Source: Streptomyces mobaraensis
Lineage (GTDB): Bacteria; Actinomycetota; Actinomycetes; Streptomycetales; Streptomycetaceae
NCBI RefSeq assembly: GCF_020099395.1
Contig: NZ_CP083590.1
Coordinates: forward strand, 6,882,001-6,946,000
Direction of reading: 5' to 3'
DNA length: 64,000 nucleotides
Shown: positions 1 to 15,610 of the stretch, piece by piece
Position numbering within the stretch: position 1 is the first letter of the stretch
Layout of the letters: each line of letters begins with the position of its first letter
Made by a program: the position numbers and the translations under genes
Notes under the pieces: model-generated
What the model was told of the DNA's origin: nothing
The model's database searches: none
The model's input: the letters and a program-made list of their open reading frames with translations, nothing else

Positions 1-7092
<7,092 letters not shown>

Positions 7093-7219
7093 GCCGCCGA
7101 GCCACACCGCACGGCGGCGCCGCCCCACGCGACGCACCGGGTCCGGCGTACGAACGCCCCGCACACCCCACGACCACCACCCACCCGCACCACCGACAAC
7201 AGCGAAGGACACCGCACTC

Positions 7220-7909
7220 ATGAGCATCGATCAGGTCCGCCGGCCGGAACCCGTCGACCAGGACGTCCTCGACGGCCAGTCCGCCTACCACCGGCGCGCG
7301 CTCACCTTCTACGACCTGGTCGTCTTCCGCGGCAGCGCGCCCCTGTTCTGGCGCTGCTCGCCGCGCAACTTCCACCGGATGTACGCCACCTGCGCCGGCG
7401 AGAAGCACCTGGAGGTCGGGGTCGGCACGGGCTACCTGCTCGACAACTGCCCGTTCCCCACCCCCGACCCCGAGATCACCCTCGTCGACCTGAACCCCAA
7501 CACCCTCGCGTTCACCGCCCGCCGCCTGCAGCGCTACCGCGTCACCCAGGTCCAGGGCAACGCCCTCGAACCGCTGCCCGTGCCCGACGCCTCCTACGAC
7601 TCGGTCGCCCTCAGCTTCCTGCTGCACTGCATCCCCGGCAGCCTGCGCGAGAAGGGCATAGCCCTTCGCCACGCGGCGCGGGCCGTGAAGCCCGGCGGGT
7701 ACGTCTTCGGCAGCACGATCCTCTCCCAGGGCGTCCCGGTCACCCGTGCCGGCCGCTCGCTGATGGACAAGCTCAACGCCAAGGGGGTCTTCCACAACCA
7801 GGAGGACAGCCTGGAGGATCTGCGCGACCAGCTCACCGAGCACTTCACCGACCACGACCTCGTCGTGCGCGGCTGCGTCGGCCTCTGGCGCGCCCGCACG
7901 ACCGCCTGA
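7220..7909 (+). CDS. pieB1: SAM-dependent methyltransferase, piericidin PieB1-like
   Basis: A 229-residue class I methyltransferase. The SAM-binding motif I is LEVGVGTGYLL at about residues 62-72, followed by an acidic end of strand 2 (LVDLNPN) and a post-I stretch (FLLHCIPGSLREK). The chosen ATG has GAAGGAC about 10 bases upstream; the open frame further left is PKS-overlapping shadow. It follows the PKS stop by 127 bases and precedes the SRPBCC gene by 17 bases, so it is co-transcribed. The piericidin pathway needs two O-methyltransferases for the two methoxy groups of the pyridinol ring, and this cluster has exactly two. Which ring oxygen this one methylates cannot be read from sequence. 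By elimination, since the other methyltransferase is coupled to the hydroxylase gene, the pyridone-derived 5'-oxygen is likely. The B1/B2 labels are tentative. Confidence 0.85.
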   Translation: MSIDQVRRPEPVDQDVLDGQSAYHRRALTFYDLVVFRGSAPLFWRCSPRNFHRMYATCAGEKHLEVGVGTGYLLDNCPFPTPDPEITLVDLNPNTLAFTARRLQRYRVTQVQGNALEPLPVPDASYDSVALSFLLHCIPGSLREKGIALRHAARAVKPGGYVFGSTILSQGVPVTRAGRSLMDKLNAKGVFHNQEDSLEDLRDQLTEHFTDHDLVVRGCVGLWRARTTA

Positions 7910-7926
7910 GCACGGGGGACACGGCC

Positions 7927-8430
7927 ATGGCACACCGCTGGTACCCCATCCTGGAGGCGGGCGACGCCTTCCTCACCTCGGCGCCCATGCGCCACACCCG
8001 CACCGTCGACCTGCCGTTCCCGCCCGAGGAGACCTGGGCGGTGCTGACCGGCGACGAGGCGTCGAGCTGGACCCGGGGCATGGAGAAGCTGACCTGGACC
8101 TCCGCACGGCCCTTCGGCGTCGGCACCACGCGCGAGATCAGCATGAGCGGCGACTTCGTCCTCAAGGAGCGCTTCTACCGCTGGGAGGACGGCCGCCGCA
8201 AGACCTTCACCGGGACCGCGGCCTCCCGTCCGATCTTCCGGCGGCTGGTCGAGGACTACGAGGTCGAGCCCACCGCGCACGGCTCCCGGCTGCGCTGGCG
8301 GTGGGCCGCCGAACTGCGCGCCCCCTGGAGTCTCCCGCTCGTACGGCACGCACTCGACCGGTTCTTCTTCGCGCCGACGGGCCGGTCGCACATCGACGGA
8401 CTGCGCACGTACATGACGACCCGGCGCTGA
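7927..8430 (+). CDS. pieC: SRPBCC/polyketide-cyclase-like protein, PieC-like
   Basis: A 167-residue protein with the layout of the START/SRPBCC helix-grip fold: an N-terminal strand with HTRTVDLPFPPEETW (residues ~23-37), alternating strands ending in SRLRWRWAAEL, and a long C-terminal helix (LPLVRHALDRFFFAP). It sits between the first methyltransferase and the amidotransferase of the piericidin-type operon, where the known cluster has a gene of uncertain function (pieC). SRPBCC proteins next to PKS genes often act as cyclases or aromatases that guide ring closure. A role in closing the diketo-amide to the pyridone is therefore reasonable but inferred. The ATG follows GGGGGACACGGCC; the predicted product has no signal peptide and should be cytosolic. 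Confidence 0.82.
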   Translation: MAHRWYPILEAGDAFLTSAPMRHTRTVDLPFPPEETWAVLTGDEASSWTRGMEKLTWTSARPFGVGTTREISMSGDFVLKERFYRWEDGRRKTFTGTAASRPIFRRLVEDYEVEPTAHGSRLRWRWAAELRAPWSLPLVRHALDRFFFAPTGRSHIDGLRTYMTTRR

Positions 8431-8485
8431 GCCGGGCCGGCCGGAGCCCGGCACGGAAGGAAGGGCTCCGGCACTCGCACGCACT

Positions 8486-8526
8486 GAACGACAACCGAAG
8501 ACCGACAACCGAAGACCGACACCGAA
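8486..8526 (+). repeat. Three tandem 14-bp units in the pieC-pieD intergenic leader
   Basis: The 121-base gap before the amidotransferase gene contains GAACGACAACCGAA, GACCGACAACCGAA and a 13-base third copy GACCGACACCGAA in direct succession, followed by a purine-rich stretch with GAGG before the ATG. No hairpin is evident. It may be a neutral slippage product or an unstructured 5' leader. Confidence 0.8.
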
Positions 8527-8551
8527 CGACGGAAACGAGGGCTGGGCAACC

Positions 8552-10393
8552 ATGTGCGGTATCGCAGGCTGGATCTCCTTCCAGCGCGACCTGGAGGGCG
8601 AAGGGCCCGTGCTGCGGGCCATGAACGACACGATGGTCTGCCGCGGCCCCGACGCGGAGGGCGCCTGGCTGTCCCGGCACGCCGCGCTCGGCCACCGCCG
8701 GCTGTCCGTCATCGACCTGGAGGGCGGCGTTCAGCCCATGGTCGCCGAGACGGACGACGGCCCGGTCGTCCTCACCTACAGCGGCGAGGCGTACAACTAC
8801 ACCGAGCTCCGCGCCGAACTCCGGCGTCGGGGCCACGAGTTCCGCACGGCCAGCGACACCGAGGTGGTCCTCCGCGGCTACCTGGAGTGGGGCCCCGGCG
8901 TCGCCGACCGGCTCAACGGCATGTACGCCCTGGGTATTTGGGACGGCCGCACCGAACGGCTCGTCCTGCTCCGCGACCGGCTCGGCATCAAGCCGCTCCA
9001 CTACCACCTCACCAAGGACGGCGTGGTCTTCGGCTCCGAGGCCAAGACCGTGCTCGCCCACCCGCTCGTCGAACCGGTCGTCGACACCGACGGCTTCCGC
9101 GAGCTGTTCGGCTTCGTCAAGACCCCCGGCCGGTCGGTCTGGGCGAACCTGCGCGAGGTGCGCCCCGGCACCGTCGTCACCGTCGACCGCGGCGGCGTGC
9201 GCGAGCACGTCTACTGGACGCTGGAGGCGAAGGAGCACCGGGACGACACGGAGACCACCGTCCGCCGGATCCGCGAACTGCTGGACGACACCGTCGCCCG
9301 CCAGCTCGTCGCCGACGTCCCGCAGTGCGTCCTGCTCTCCGGCGGCCTCGACTCCAGCGCGCTCACCGCCCTGGCCGGCCGCCACCTCGCCACCCAGGGC
9401 AAGCAGGCCCGCACCTTCACCGTCGACTTCGTCCAGAGCGCGGAGTTCACCCCCGACGACCTCCACGAAACCCAGGACGCCCCCTTCGCCCGGGACGTCG
9501 TCCGCCACGTCGGCACCGTCCACCAGGACATCCGCCTCGACCACCGGCAGCTCGCCGACCCCGCCGTGCGCCGGGCCGTCGTCGCCGCACGCGACCTGCC
9601 GTTCGGCTTCGGCGAGGCCGACAACTCCCTCTACCTGCTGTTCAAGGCGATCCGCGAGCACTCCACCGTCGCCCTCTCCGGCGAGTCCGCCGACGAGGTC
9701 TTCGGCGGCTACCCCTGGTTCCACATCCCGGCCGTCCAGGAACAGCCCATGTTCCCCTGGGTCACCGCGTCCTCCCTGGACCCCTCCGGCCACCCCACCA
9801 AGCTCATCGACCCCGAGCTGCTGCTGCACACCCTGGACGTGCCCGGCTACTGGGCCCAGCGGTACGCCGACTCCGTGGCCGCGGTCCCCGAGGTGCCGGG
9901 GGAGGACGCGCACGAGCGTCGCATGCGCGAGTTCTGCCACGTGCACCTGACGAGCCTGCTGCCCATGCTCCTGGACCGCAAGGACCGCATGAGCATGGCC
10001 GTCGGCCTGGAGGTCCGCGTCCCCTTCTGCGACCACCGGATCGTCGAGTACGTCTACAACACCCCGTGGGCCATGAAGACCCACGACGGCCGCGAGAAGA
10101 GCCTGCTCCGGGCCGCCACCGCCGACGTCCTGCCGCGCTCCGTCGTCGAGCGCGTCAAGGCCCTCTACCCCCGGACGCAGGAGCTCGGCTACGTCTCCGC
10201 CCTCCAGGCGCAGGTCTCCGAGCTGCTGGCCGAGGACCACCAGGCCGTCGGCTTCTTCGACGGCGCCGCCCTCCGCGAGGCCGCCCACGGCGCGCCCGAG
10301 GCCGTCCGGCGCGACGCGCGCGACGCGTTCGAGCGCGTCCTCGACCTGGCCGTCTGGCTGGACGTCCGCCGTCCGGTCGTCAAGCTCACCTGA
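8552..10393 (+). CDS. pieD: Asparagine-synthetase-like amidotransferase, PieD-like
   Basis: A 613-residue class II glutamine amidotransferase fused to an ATP-dependent synthetase domain. The start MCGIAGWIS supplies the N-terminal Cys2 nucleophile after Met removal. RGPDAEG and LGHRRLSVIDL follow as in AsnB. The synthetase half has the PP-loop SGGLDSS at residues 263-269 and GESADEVFGGY near residue 377. Length matches the AsnB family. In piericidin biosynthesis such an enzyme converts the thioesterase-released diketo carboxylic acid to its amide, which supplies the ring nitrogen of the alpha-pyridone. The two KR-less modules and the thioesterase just upstream fit that substrate. A housekeeping asparagine synthetase is the alternative, but its position inside the tailoring operon argues against it. 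The start is fixed by the catalytic Cys. Confidence 0.92.
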   Translation: MCGIAGWISFQRDLEGEGPVLRAMNDTMVCRGPDAEGAWLSRHAALGHRRLSVIDLEGGVQPMVAETDDGPVVLTYSGEAYNYTELRAELRRRGHEFRTASDTEVVLRGYLEWGPGVADRLNGMYALGIWDGRTERLVLLRDRLGIKPLHYHLTKDGVVFGSEAKTVLAHPLVEPVVDTDGFRELFGFVKTPGRSVWANLREVRPGTVVTVDRGGVREHVYWTLEAKEHRDDTETTVRRIRELLDDTVARQLVADVPQCVLLSGGLDSSALTALAGRHLATQGKQARTFTVDFVQSAEFTPDDLHETQDAPFARDVVRHVGTVHQDIRLDHRQLADPAVRRAVVAARDLPFGFGEADNSLYLLFKAIREHSTVALSGESADEVFGGYPWFHIPAVQEQPMFPWVTASSLDPSGHPTKLIDPELLLHTLDVPGYWAQRYADSVAAVPEVPGEDAHERRMREFCHVHLTSLLPMLLDRKDRMSMAVGLEVRVPFCDHRIVEYVYNTPWAMKTHDGREKSLLRAATADVLPRSVVERVKALYPRTQELGYVSALQAQVSELLAEDHQAVGFFDGAALREAAHGAPEAVRRDARDAFERVLDLAVWLDVRRPVVKLT

Positions 10394-10439
10394 TCACCAC
10401 CTCTCCGCCCCTCCCGCCCCCGACCCCTGAGGAATCCCC

Positions 10440-11249
10440 GTGAAGGACGCCCCCGTGAAGGTCAACAACGCGGTCTACGACCGCCCGGACTCCTGGTGGC
10501 GCGACGACCGCCCGTTCGCCACCCTCCAGGAGTTCACCCCCGCCCGCTTCGCCTACTTCCACGACGTCCTCACCCGCCGGCTGCGGATGGACCTCGACGG
10601 GCTGAACGTCCTCGACATCGGCTGCGGCGGCGGCCTGCTCGCCGAGGAGTTCACCCGGGCCGGCTGTCGCGTCACCGGCATCGACCCGTCCCAGCCGTCC
10701 CTGGACGCGGCCGCCGCGCACGCGAAGGAGCAGGGCCTCGACATCACCTACCGGCAGGGCACCGCCGAGGAACTCCCGTTCGAGGACAGCAGTTTCGACC
10801 TCGTCTACTGCTGCGACACCCTGGAGCACGTCACCGACGTCGACCGCGCGGTCGCCGAGGCGTCCCGGGTGCTGCGGCCCGGCGGCCACTACCTCTACGA
10901 CACCATCAACCGGACCTTCGCCTCCTGGCTGGTCATGGTGAAGATGGCGCAGGACTGGCCGTCCGTCAGCTGGGCGGAGAAGGACCTGCACGTCTGGCGG
11001 CAGTTCATCAAGCCCGACGAGCTCTACCGGGTCTTCGGCCGGCACGGCCTGCGCAACAAGGGCCAGGTCGGCTTCTCCTCCAGCCGCGGCCGGCTGGAGG
11101 TGCTGCGGCTGCTCCGCCGTCGGGCGCGCGGCCACATCTCGTACGGCGAACTCGGCCGGGAGTTCCGGCTCGGCACCAGCACCGACATCTCCGTCATCTA
11201 CGCCGGGTACGCCCGCAAGGCAGGGGGGAGCACGGATGCCGGCCTCTGA
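10440..11249 (+). CDS. pieB2: UbiG-like O-methyltransferase, PieB2-like
   Basis: A 269-residue class I methyltransferase starting at GTG with GAGGAAT about 7 bases upstream. The N-terminus (NNAVYDRPDSWW) and motif I LDIGCGGG at residues ~58-65, plus the GIDPSQPSLDAA segment, resemble UbiG, the enzyme that O-methylates catechol-like ubiquinone intermediates. That resemblance is apt because piericidin is a ubiquinone analogue. The gene overlaps the FAD hydroxylase by 14 bases, so the two are likely translationally coupled. They may act in sequence, with the hydroxylase adding the 4'-oxygen and this enzyme methylating it. The assignment to 4'-O-methylation is by recall of the piericidin pathway and by pairing, not from residues in the sequence. 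Confidence 0.88.
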   Translation: MKDAPVKVNNAVYDRPDSWWRDDRPFATLQEFTPARFAYFHDVLTRRLRMDLDGLNVLDIGCGGGLLAEEFTRAGCRVTGIDPSQPSLDAAAAHAKEQGLDITYRQGTAEELPFEDSSFDLVYCCDTLEHVTDVDRAVAEASRVLRPGGHYLYDTINRTFASWLVMVKMAQDWPSVSWAEKDLHVWRQFIKPDELYRVFGRHGLRNKGQVGFSSSRGRLEVLRLLRRRARGHISYGELGREFRLGTSTDISVIYAGYARKAGGSTDAGL

Positions 11250-13017
11250 CCCCGGCGGGGACGCCGCCGACGTCCGGGTACCGGTCCTGGTCGTGGGCGG
11301 CGGCCCGGCCGGCCTCGCCGCGTCCCTCGCCCTCTCCCGGTACGGCGTCCGCCACCTCCTCGTCAACAAGCACCGCGGCACCGCGCACACGCCCCGCGCC
11401 CACCTGCTCAACCAGCGCACCGGCGAGATCTTCCGCGATCTCGGCGTCGAGCGGCGGGTCCTGGACCGGGCCACCCCGCCCGAACTCCTCGCCAACCACG
11501 TGTTCATGTCCACCTTCACCGGCCCCGAGGTCGCCCGGCTCGACGCGTACGGCAACGGGCCGGACCGGATCGGGGACTACCGGGCGGCCAGCCCCGCCCT
11601 GATGTGCAACCTGCCGCAGCACCTGCTGGAACCGGTCCTCGTCGAGGCGGTCGAGGAGGCCGGCGTCGGCGAGCTCCGGTTCGGGCAGGAGTTCCTGTCC
11701 CTGACGCAGGACGAGAAGGGCGTCACCGCGCTCGTCCGCGACCGGGGGACCGGCCGCGAGTACACCGTCCGCGCCGACTACCTCATCGGCGCGGACGGCG
11801 CCCGCAGCGGCGTCCTGCGGGAGCTCGGCCTCGGCCTCACCGGCGCGCAGGGCGTCGCCCGGGCCGTCTCCGTCTGGTTCGAGGCCGACCTGAGCCGCTA
11901 CGCCGCCCACCGGCCCGGCATCCTCTACGTCGGCGCGGTCCCCGGCCGGCCCCCGACCGACGGCCGCGTCTTCGTCAGCGTCCGCCCCTGGGACGAGTGG
12001 GTCTTCCTCACCTTCCCGCACCCGGACGCGCCCCTCGACCCCGACGACCACGAGGCGATCCGGGCGCGGATCCTGGAGAGCATCGGCGACGACTCCGTCA
12101 CCGTCCGCATCAAGGACGTCTCGCCCTGGGACGTCAACGGCACGGTCGCCGAACGGTACGGATCCGGGCGGGTGTTCTGCGTCGGCGACGCCGTCCACCA
12201 GGGGCCGCCCACCAACGGGCTCGGCCTCAACTCGGCGGTCGCCGACTCGTTCAACCTCTGCTGGAAGCTCAAACTCGTCCTCGACGGACCGGCCGGCCCC
12301 GAGCTGCTGGACACGTACCACAGCGAACGCCACCCGGTCGGACAGCAGGTCGTCGACCGTGCCTTCCGCAGCATGGCCGACCTGCTGGCCGTCCCCGAGG
12401 CGCTGGGCTTCACCGAGGGGCAGAGCGCGGACGAGCAGCGGCGCATCCTGGAGTCGCTGCACGACGACACGGAGGAGGCCCGGGCCCGCGCGGCGGCCCT
12501 GACCGCCGCCACCCGCCGGATGAACTACCAGGTCAACGCGCACGGCGTCGAACTCGGCTACCGCTACCGGGACGGCGCCACCGTCCCCGACACCCCCGAA
12601 CCGGACGCCGACCGCGACCCCGAGCTCTACTACCGGCCCACCACCTGGCCCGGCGCCCACCTCCCGCACGCCTGGCTGGAGGACGGCCGGCGCGCCCTCT
12701 CCACCCTCGACGTCGTCGGACGCGGCGCGTTCGTCCTCCTCACCGGCCCCGGCGGCGAACCCTGGCACGCCGCCGCCCACGAGGCCGGCCGCCGCACCGG
12801 CGTCCCGGTGACGGTCCGCACCATCGGCACGCCCGACGACCTGCGCGACCCGTACGGCCAGTGGGCGCGCGTCCGGGAGGTCGGCCCGGACGGCTGCGTC
12901 CTGGTCCGGCCGGACGCGCATATCGCCTGGCGCGCGACGGACGGCTCACGGGCGGGCGAACTGCCGGACGTCATGGCGAGGTTGCTGCGCGTCCGAGGGG
13001 AGGACGCGGAGGGCTGA
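11236..13017 (+). CDS. pieE: FAD-dependent aromatic hydroxylase, PieE-like
   Basis: A 593-residue class A flavoprotein monooxygenase of the phenol-hydroxylase/RdmE type. The Rossmann motif VLVVGGGPAG is at residues 17-26, the GADGARS motif near 185-191 (Asp187), and the second FAD motif GDAVHQGPPTNGLG begins at residue 317. The C-terminal ~170 residues form the thioredoxin-like domain usual in this class. It is the last gene of the operon, overlaps pieB2 by 14 bases and is followed at once by a strong hairpin. In piericidin biosynthesis the homologous enzyme hydroxylates the pyridone ring at C-4'. No partner reductase is needed, since this class uses NAD(P)H directly. Confidence 0.9.
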   Translation: MPASDPGGDAADVRVPVLVVGGGPAGLAASLALSRYGVRHLLVNKHRGTAHTPRAHLLNQRTGEIFRDLGVERRVLDRATPPELLANHVFMSTFTGPEVARLDAYGNGPDRIGDYRAASPALMCNLPQHLLEPVLVEAVEEAGVGELRFGQEFLSLTQDEKGVTALVRDRGTGREYTVRADYLIGADGARSGVLRELGLGLTGAQGVARAVSVWFEADLSRYAAHRPGILYVGAVPGRPPTDGRVFVSVRPWDEWVFLTFPHPDAPLDPDDHEAIRARILESIGDDSVTVRIKDVSPWDVNGTVAERYGSGRVFCVGDAVHQGPPTNGLGLNSAVADSFNLCWKLKLVLDGPAGPELLDTYHSERHPVGQQVVDRAFRSMADLLAVPEALGFTEGQSADEQRRILESLHDDTEEARARAAALTAATRRMNYQVNAHGVELGYRYRDGATVPDTPEPDADRDPELYYRPTTWPGAHLPHAWLEDGRRALSTLDVVGRGAFVLLTGPGGEPWHAAAHEAGRRTGVPVTVRTIGTPDDLRDPYGQWARVREVGPDGCVLVRPDAHIAWRATDGSRAGELPDVMARLLRVRGEDAEG

Positions 13018-13020
13018 CCT

Positions 13021-13053
13021 CCACCGGCCGGGCCACCGGGGCCCGGCCGGTGG
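13021..13053. terminator. Strong hairpin ending the piericidin-type operon
   Basis: A 14-bp perfect stem (CCACCGGCCGGGCC, complemented at 13040-13053) with a 5-base loop starts 3 bases after the pieE stop codon. There is no T tract, as is common in Streptomyces. It separates the operon from the convergent small gene at 13100. Confidence 0.85.
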
Positions 13054-13099
13054 CGCACCGCACGTACTCGCCGTTCCCCGCGGTGGCGGTCCCGGTGCC

Positions 13100-13456
13100 T
13101 CACGATCCCGGAGCGGCGGCCTCCCGTTCGGCGAGGAACGCGTCGAGCAGTTCGAAGAGCACCCGGAGGACGTGGGCCTCCTGATCCGGCGTCAGGTCCT
13201 CACCGCCGTGCCACCCCGGCAGGGCGATCCGCCGGATCTGCGCTTGCCAGACGAGGTTGGCGCCGGCCTGGTGGTGCGCCGTCAGCCATTCCCGCCAGCC
13301 CGTCAGGCCCGGCCCGCCGTACCGCTGGGCCGCGTGGTCGTAGCCCGCCAGGAAGGCGGTCACGCCGGCGAGGGACGGGGGGCCGAGGTACATGCCGGGC
13401 CGCTTGGCGAACAGCCCCAGGTACTCGCGCTCGCTCATGTCGTTCGGATGCGTCAT
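13100..13456 (-). CDS. Conserved small hypothetical protein
   Basis: A 118-residue protein starting MTHPNDMSEREYLGLF. The start was chosen because GGAGGG lies 7-8 bases upstream of this ATG; the frame is open 99 bases further up but that part overlaps the neighbour's C-terminal region and looks non-coding. Visible features are a conserved-looking RPGMYLGPPSLAGVTAF segment and helices around HHQAGANLVWQAQIRRIALPG. The C-terminus is acidic then helical (HVLRVLFELLDAFLAERE). There is no signal peptide, membrane helix or metal motif. It ends 83 bases from the pieE stop, across the terminator, and is probably unrelated to piericidin synthesis. I do not recognise the family. Confidence 0.72.
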   Translation of the reverse strand: MTHPNDMSEREYLGLFAKRPGMYLGPPSLAGVTAFLAGYDHAAQRYGGPGLTGWREWLTAHHQAGANLVWQAQIRRIALPGWHGGEDLTPDQEAHVLRVLFELLDAFLAEREAAAPGS

Positions 13457-13524
13457 GCCCGGATCCCTCCGCTGTGGTCGCTCCGTCGAGGAGGCGGGAC
13501 CGCCGCCCCGCGCTCCGGCCGCCG

Positions 13525-14175
13525 TCAGGAAGCCGCCCGGTTGTCCCACGCCCACGCCGCGATCCCGACCCGGTTGCGGACGCCGAGCTTGCGCTGGACG
13601 TGGGCGAGGTGTGTCTTCACCGTGCCGGGGGAGATGAAGAGTTCGGCGCCGATCTCGGCGTTCGTCAGGCCCTTGGCCACGAACCGGGCGATCTCCGCCT
13701 CCCGTTCGGTCAGCGCCTCGGCGGGCGGCTCCGCGCGCGGCGGCTCGGGCGCCCGCAGCTGCCGCAGCAGACGGACCGTCACCGACGGGCTGACCATGGC
13801 GTCCCCGGCCATCGCCGCCCGGACCGCCTCCACCAGCAGCGTCGGGCTCGACCGCTTGAGCAGGAAGCCGCAGGCCCCGTTGCGGAGGGCCGTGTGCACG
13901 TACTCGTCGAGGTCGAACGTCGTCACCACGACCACCCGCAGCGGATCCGGCACGTCCGGGCCCGCCAGCAGCCGGGTGACCTCCAGGCCGTCCAGCCGCG
14001 GCATGCGGATGTCCGCCAGGACGACGTCCGGCCGCAGCCGGCCGGCCAGTTCGACGGCCTGCCGCCCGTCCTCGGCCTCACCGACGACCTCCATGTCCGG
14101 CTGCGAGTCGAGGATCAGCCGGAAGCCGATGCGGACCGCTTCCTGGTCGTCGGCGAGGAGTATGCGGGTGCTCAT
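13525..14175 (-). CDS. NarL/FixJ-family response regulator
   Basis: A 216-residue two-domain regulator. The receiver domain has the acidic pair at residues 9-10, phosphoacceptor Asp55 (VVLADIRMP) and the switch Thr/Lys positions (VVTTFD, LLKRSS). The C-terminal LuxR helix-turn-helix is LTEREAEIARFVAKG with ISPGTVKTHLAHVQ as the recognition part. The start MSTRILLADDQ is the only methionine placed correctly before the receiver. Its likely partner is the histidine kinase at 15611-16906 on the same strand. A membrane protein on the opposite strand lies between them, so the pair is split rather than operonic. It is not obviously linked to the piericidin-type genes. Confidence 0.93.
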   Translation of the reverse strand: MSTRILLADDQEAVRIGFRLILDSQPDMEVVGEAEDGRQAVELAGRLRPDVVLADIRMPRLDGLEVTRLLAGPDVPDPLRVVVVTTFDLDEYVHTALRNGACGFLLKRSSPTLLVEAVRAAMAGDAMVSPSVTVRLLRQLRAPEPPRAEPPAEALTEREAEIARFVAKGLTNAEIGAELFISPGTVKTHLAHVQRKLGVRNRVGIAAWAWDNRAAS

Positions 14176-14337
14176 GATCGTCACGGTAGCGGCCCTCCGC
14201 CGGGCGGCATACCCCGGGCCCGGCGGCGGCGCCCGGAGTCTGCCGATCGGCAGATGTGCCGGACCGGCCCCGGACGGGAGGGTGGTCACCGCACCGGTGG
14301 ACAGGACCGCCGGTCGGGGACGAGGAGACAGACCGCC

Positions 14338-15453
14338 ATGAGCGCACAGGTGACCACCACGGAACCGGTCCGGGACGGCGTGACCGAGCCGCCCCCGGGA
14401 GCGTCCCGGGAGCGGTGGCGGTCCCGGTGGCCGGTCTGGTCCGGCTGCCTGGCGGCCCTGTGGTCCCTGCTGTACGGCGCCGCGGGCCTCTACTGGGCGG
14501 CGGGCGGCGCCGGTTACCCCTTCGCCAAGGTCGAGGACGACCGCGCCTCCGCCTCCCTGCTGGAACCCAGCCGGGCGGAGATCGTCGGACCGGTGATCGC
14601 GGCGGTCGGCGCGGCGGGCGTCGTCGCGGGTGTGCTGATGGCCCGGGGCGTGGGCAAGGGCCGGGCCCGGACCTGGCTGCTCGCCTACGGGTGGACCTCG
14701 GCCTGCGTGATGGCCTTCGCCGTCCCCGACTACTCCCTCCTCGGACTGCTGGTCTTCGCGCCGCTGCTGGTGGTGTTCGCCTTCACCGGGGTGCCCGGTC
14801 CGCAGGACGGGGTCGGGGACGTCCTCTACTGGCACCGCGGCAACCTGATCATCATCTTCGCCGGGGGCCTGCTGTGGGCCGCCGCCACCCTCGCCTACCA
14901 GTGGCGCACCGCGCACCGCTGCACGGCCTGCGGCCGGTCCCGGCACGGCACCGCCCGCTGGACGACACCCGAGGCCACGCGCCGCTGGGGCCGCTGGGCG
15001 GTGTACACCGCCGCCCTCTCCTCCGTCCCCTACGACTTCACCCGCCTCGCCTGGTACTTCGGCTGGCCCCTCGGCATCACCCGGGAGTTCCTGGAGGACA
15101 TGCGGGACACTCCCGGCATGCTGGAGATCGGCCTCGGCCTCGGTCTCCTCTCCACCGCCGGCGGTCTCCTCACCCACGGCCTCATCAGCCGCTGGGGCGA
15201 GGTCTGGCCCCGCTGGGTGTGGTGGAAGGCGGGCAAGCGCGTCCACCCCCTCACGGCCGTCATTCCCGCCACCGTCGTGGCCCTCGTCCTCGTCCCCGGC
15301 GGCCTGATGAACGCCCGCCACGTCACCGCCGAGATGTGGGGCGCCAACGGCCCCGGCATCCTCTGGACCGTCTGGGGCCTGGCCCTGGGCGCCGCGACCC
15401 TCGCCTACCACCTCCGCCGCCGCGGGGCGTGCACCCGCTGCGGACGCGCCTGA
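14338..15453 (+). CDS. Polytopic membrane protein between split two-component genes
   Basis: A 371-residue protein with about eight or nine hydrophobic segments (for example WSGCLAALWSLLYGAAGLYW, VIAAVGAAGVVAGVLM, LLGLLVFAPLLVVFAF, NLIIIFAGGLLWAAATL) and a short hydrophilic N-terminus. Two Cys-x-x-Cys-Gly elements, CTACGRSR after the fifth segment and CTRCGRA at the very C-terminus, could form a small metal site on one face of the membrane. The ATG at 14338 has GAGGAGACAG upstream. It is divergent from the response regulator (162-base gap) and convergent with the kinase, with a bidirectional terminator in between. The position suggests it is either the sensed partner or the regulated target of the two-component pair. 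I know no enzymatic function for it. Confidence 0.82.
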   Translation: MSAQVTTTEPVRDGVTEPPPGASRERWRSRWPVWSGCLAALWSLLYGAAGLYWAAGGAGYPFAKVEDDRASASLLEPSRAEIVGPVIAAVGAAGVVAGVLMARGVGKGRARTWLLAYGWTSACVMAFAVPDYSLLGLLVFAPLLVVFAFTGVPGPQDGVGDVLYWHRGNLIIIFAGGLLWAAATLAYQWRTAHRCTACGRSRHGTARWTTPEATRRWGRWAVYTAALSSVPYDFTRLAWYFGWPLGITREFLEDMRDTPGMLEIGLGLGLLSTAGGLLTHGLISRWGEVWPRWVWWKAGKRVHPLTAVIPATVVALVLVPGGLMNARHVTAEMWGANGPGILWTVWGLALGAATLAYHLRRRGACTRCGRA

Positions 15454-15475
15454 ACGAGAACCGGCCGGAAGGCGA

Positions 15476-15522
15476 CGACACGCGAGGGCGGCTCCCCCGG
15501 TGGGAGCCGCCCTCGCGTGTCG
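15476..15522. terminator. Bidirectional terminator between convergent genes
   Basis: A 21-bp perfect inverted repeat (15476-15496 and 15502-15522) with a 5-base loop lies 22 bases after the membrane-protein stop. It faces the end of the histidine kinase, so it can serve both strands. Confidence 0.9.
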
Positions 15523-15610
15523 CGCGTGTACGCACGCGGCGGGCGCTCGGGGCCGGCGAGCGCCTCGGCCGGGCAGGGGGAACGGGGCGCCCCCCCATAC
15601 CGCAACCCCT

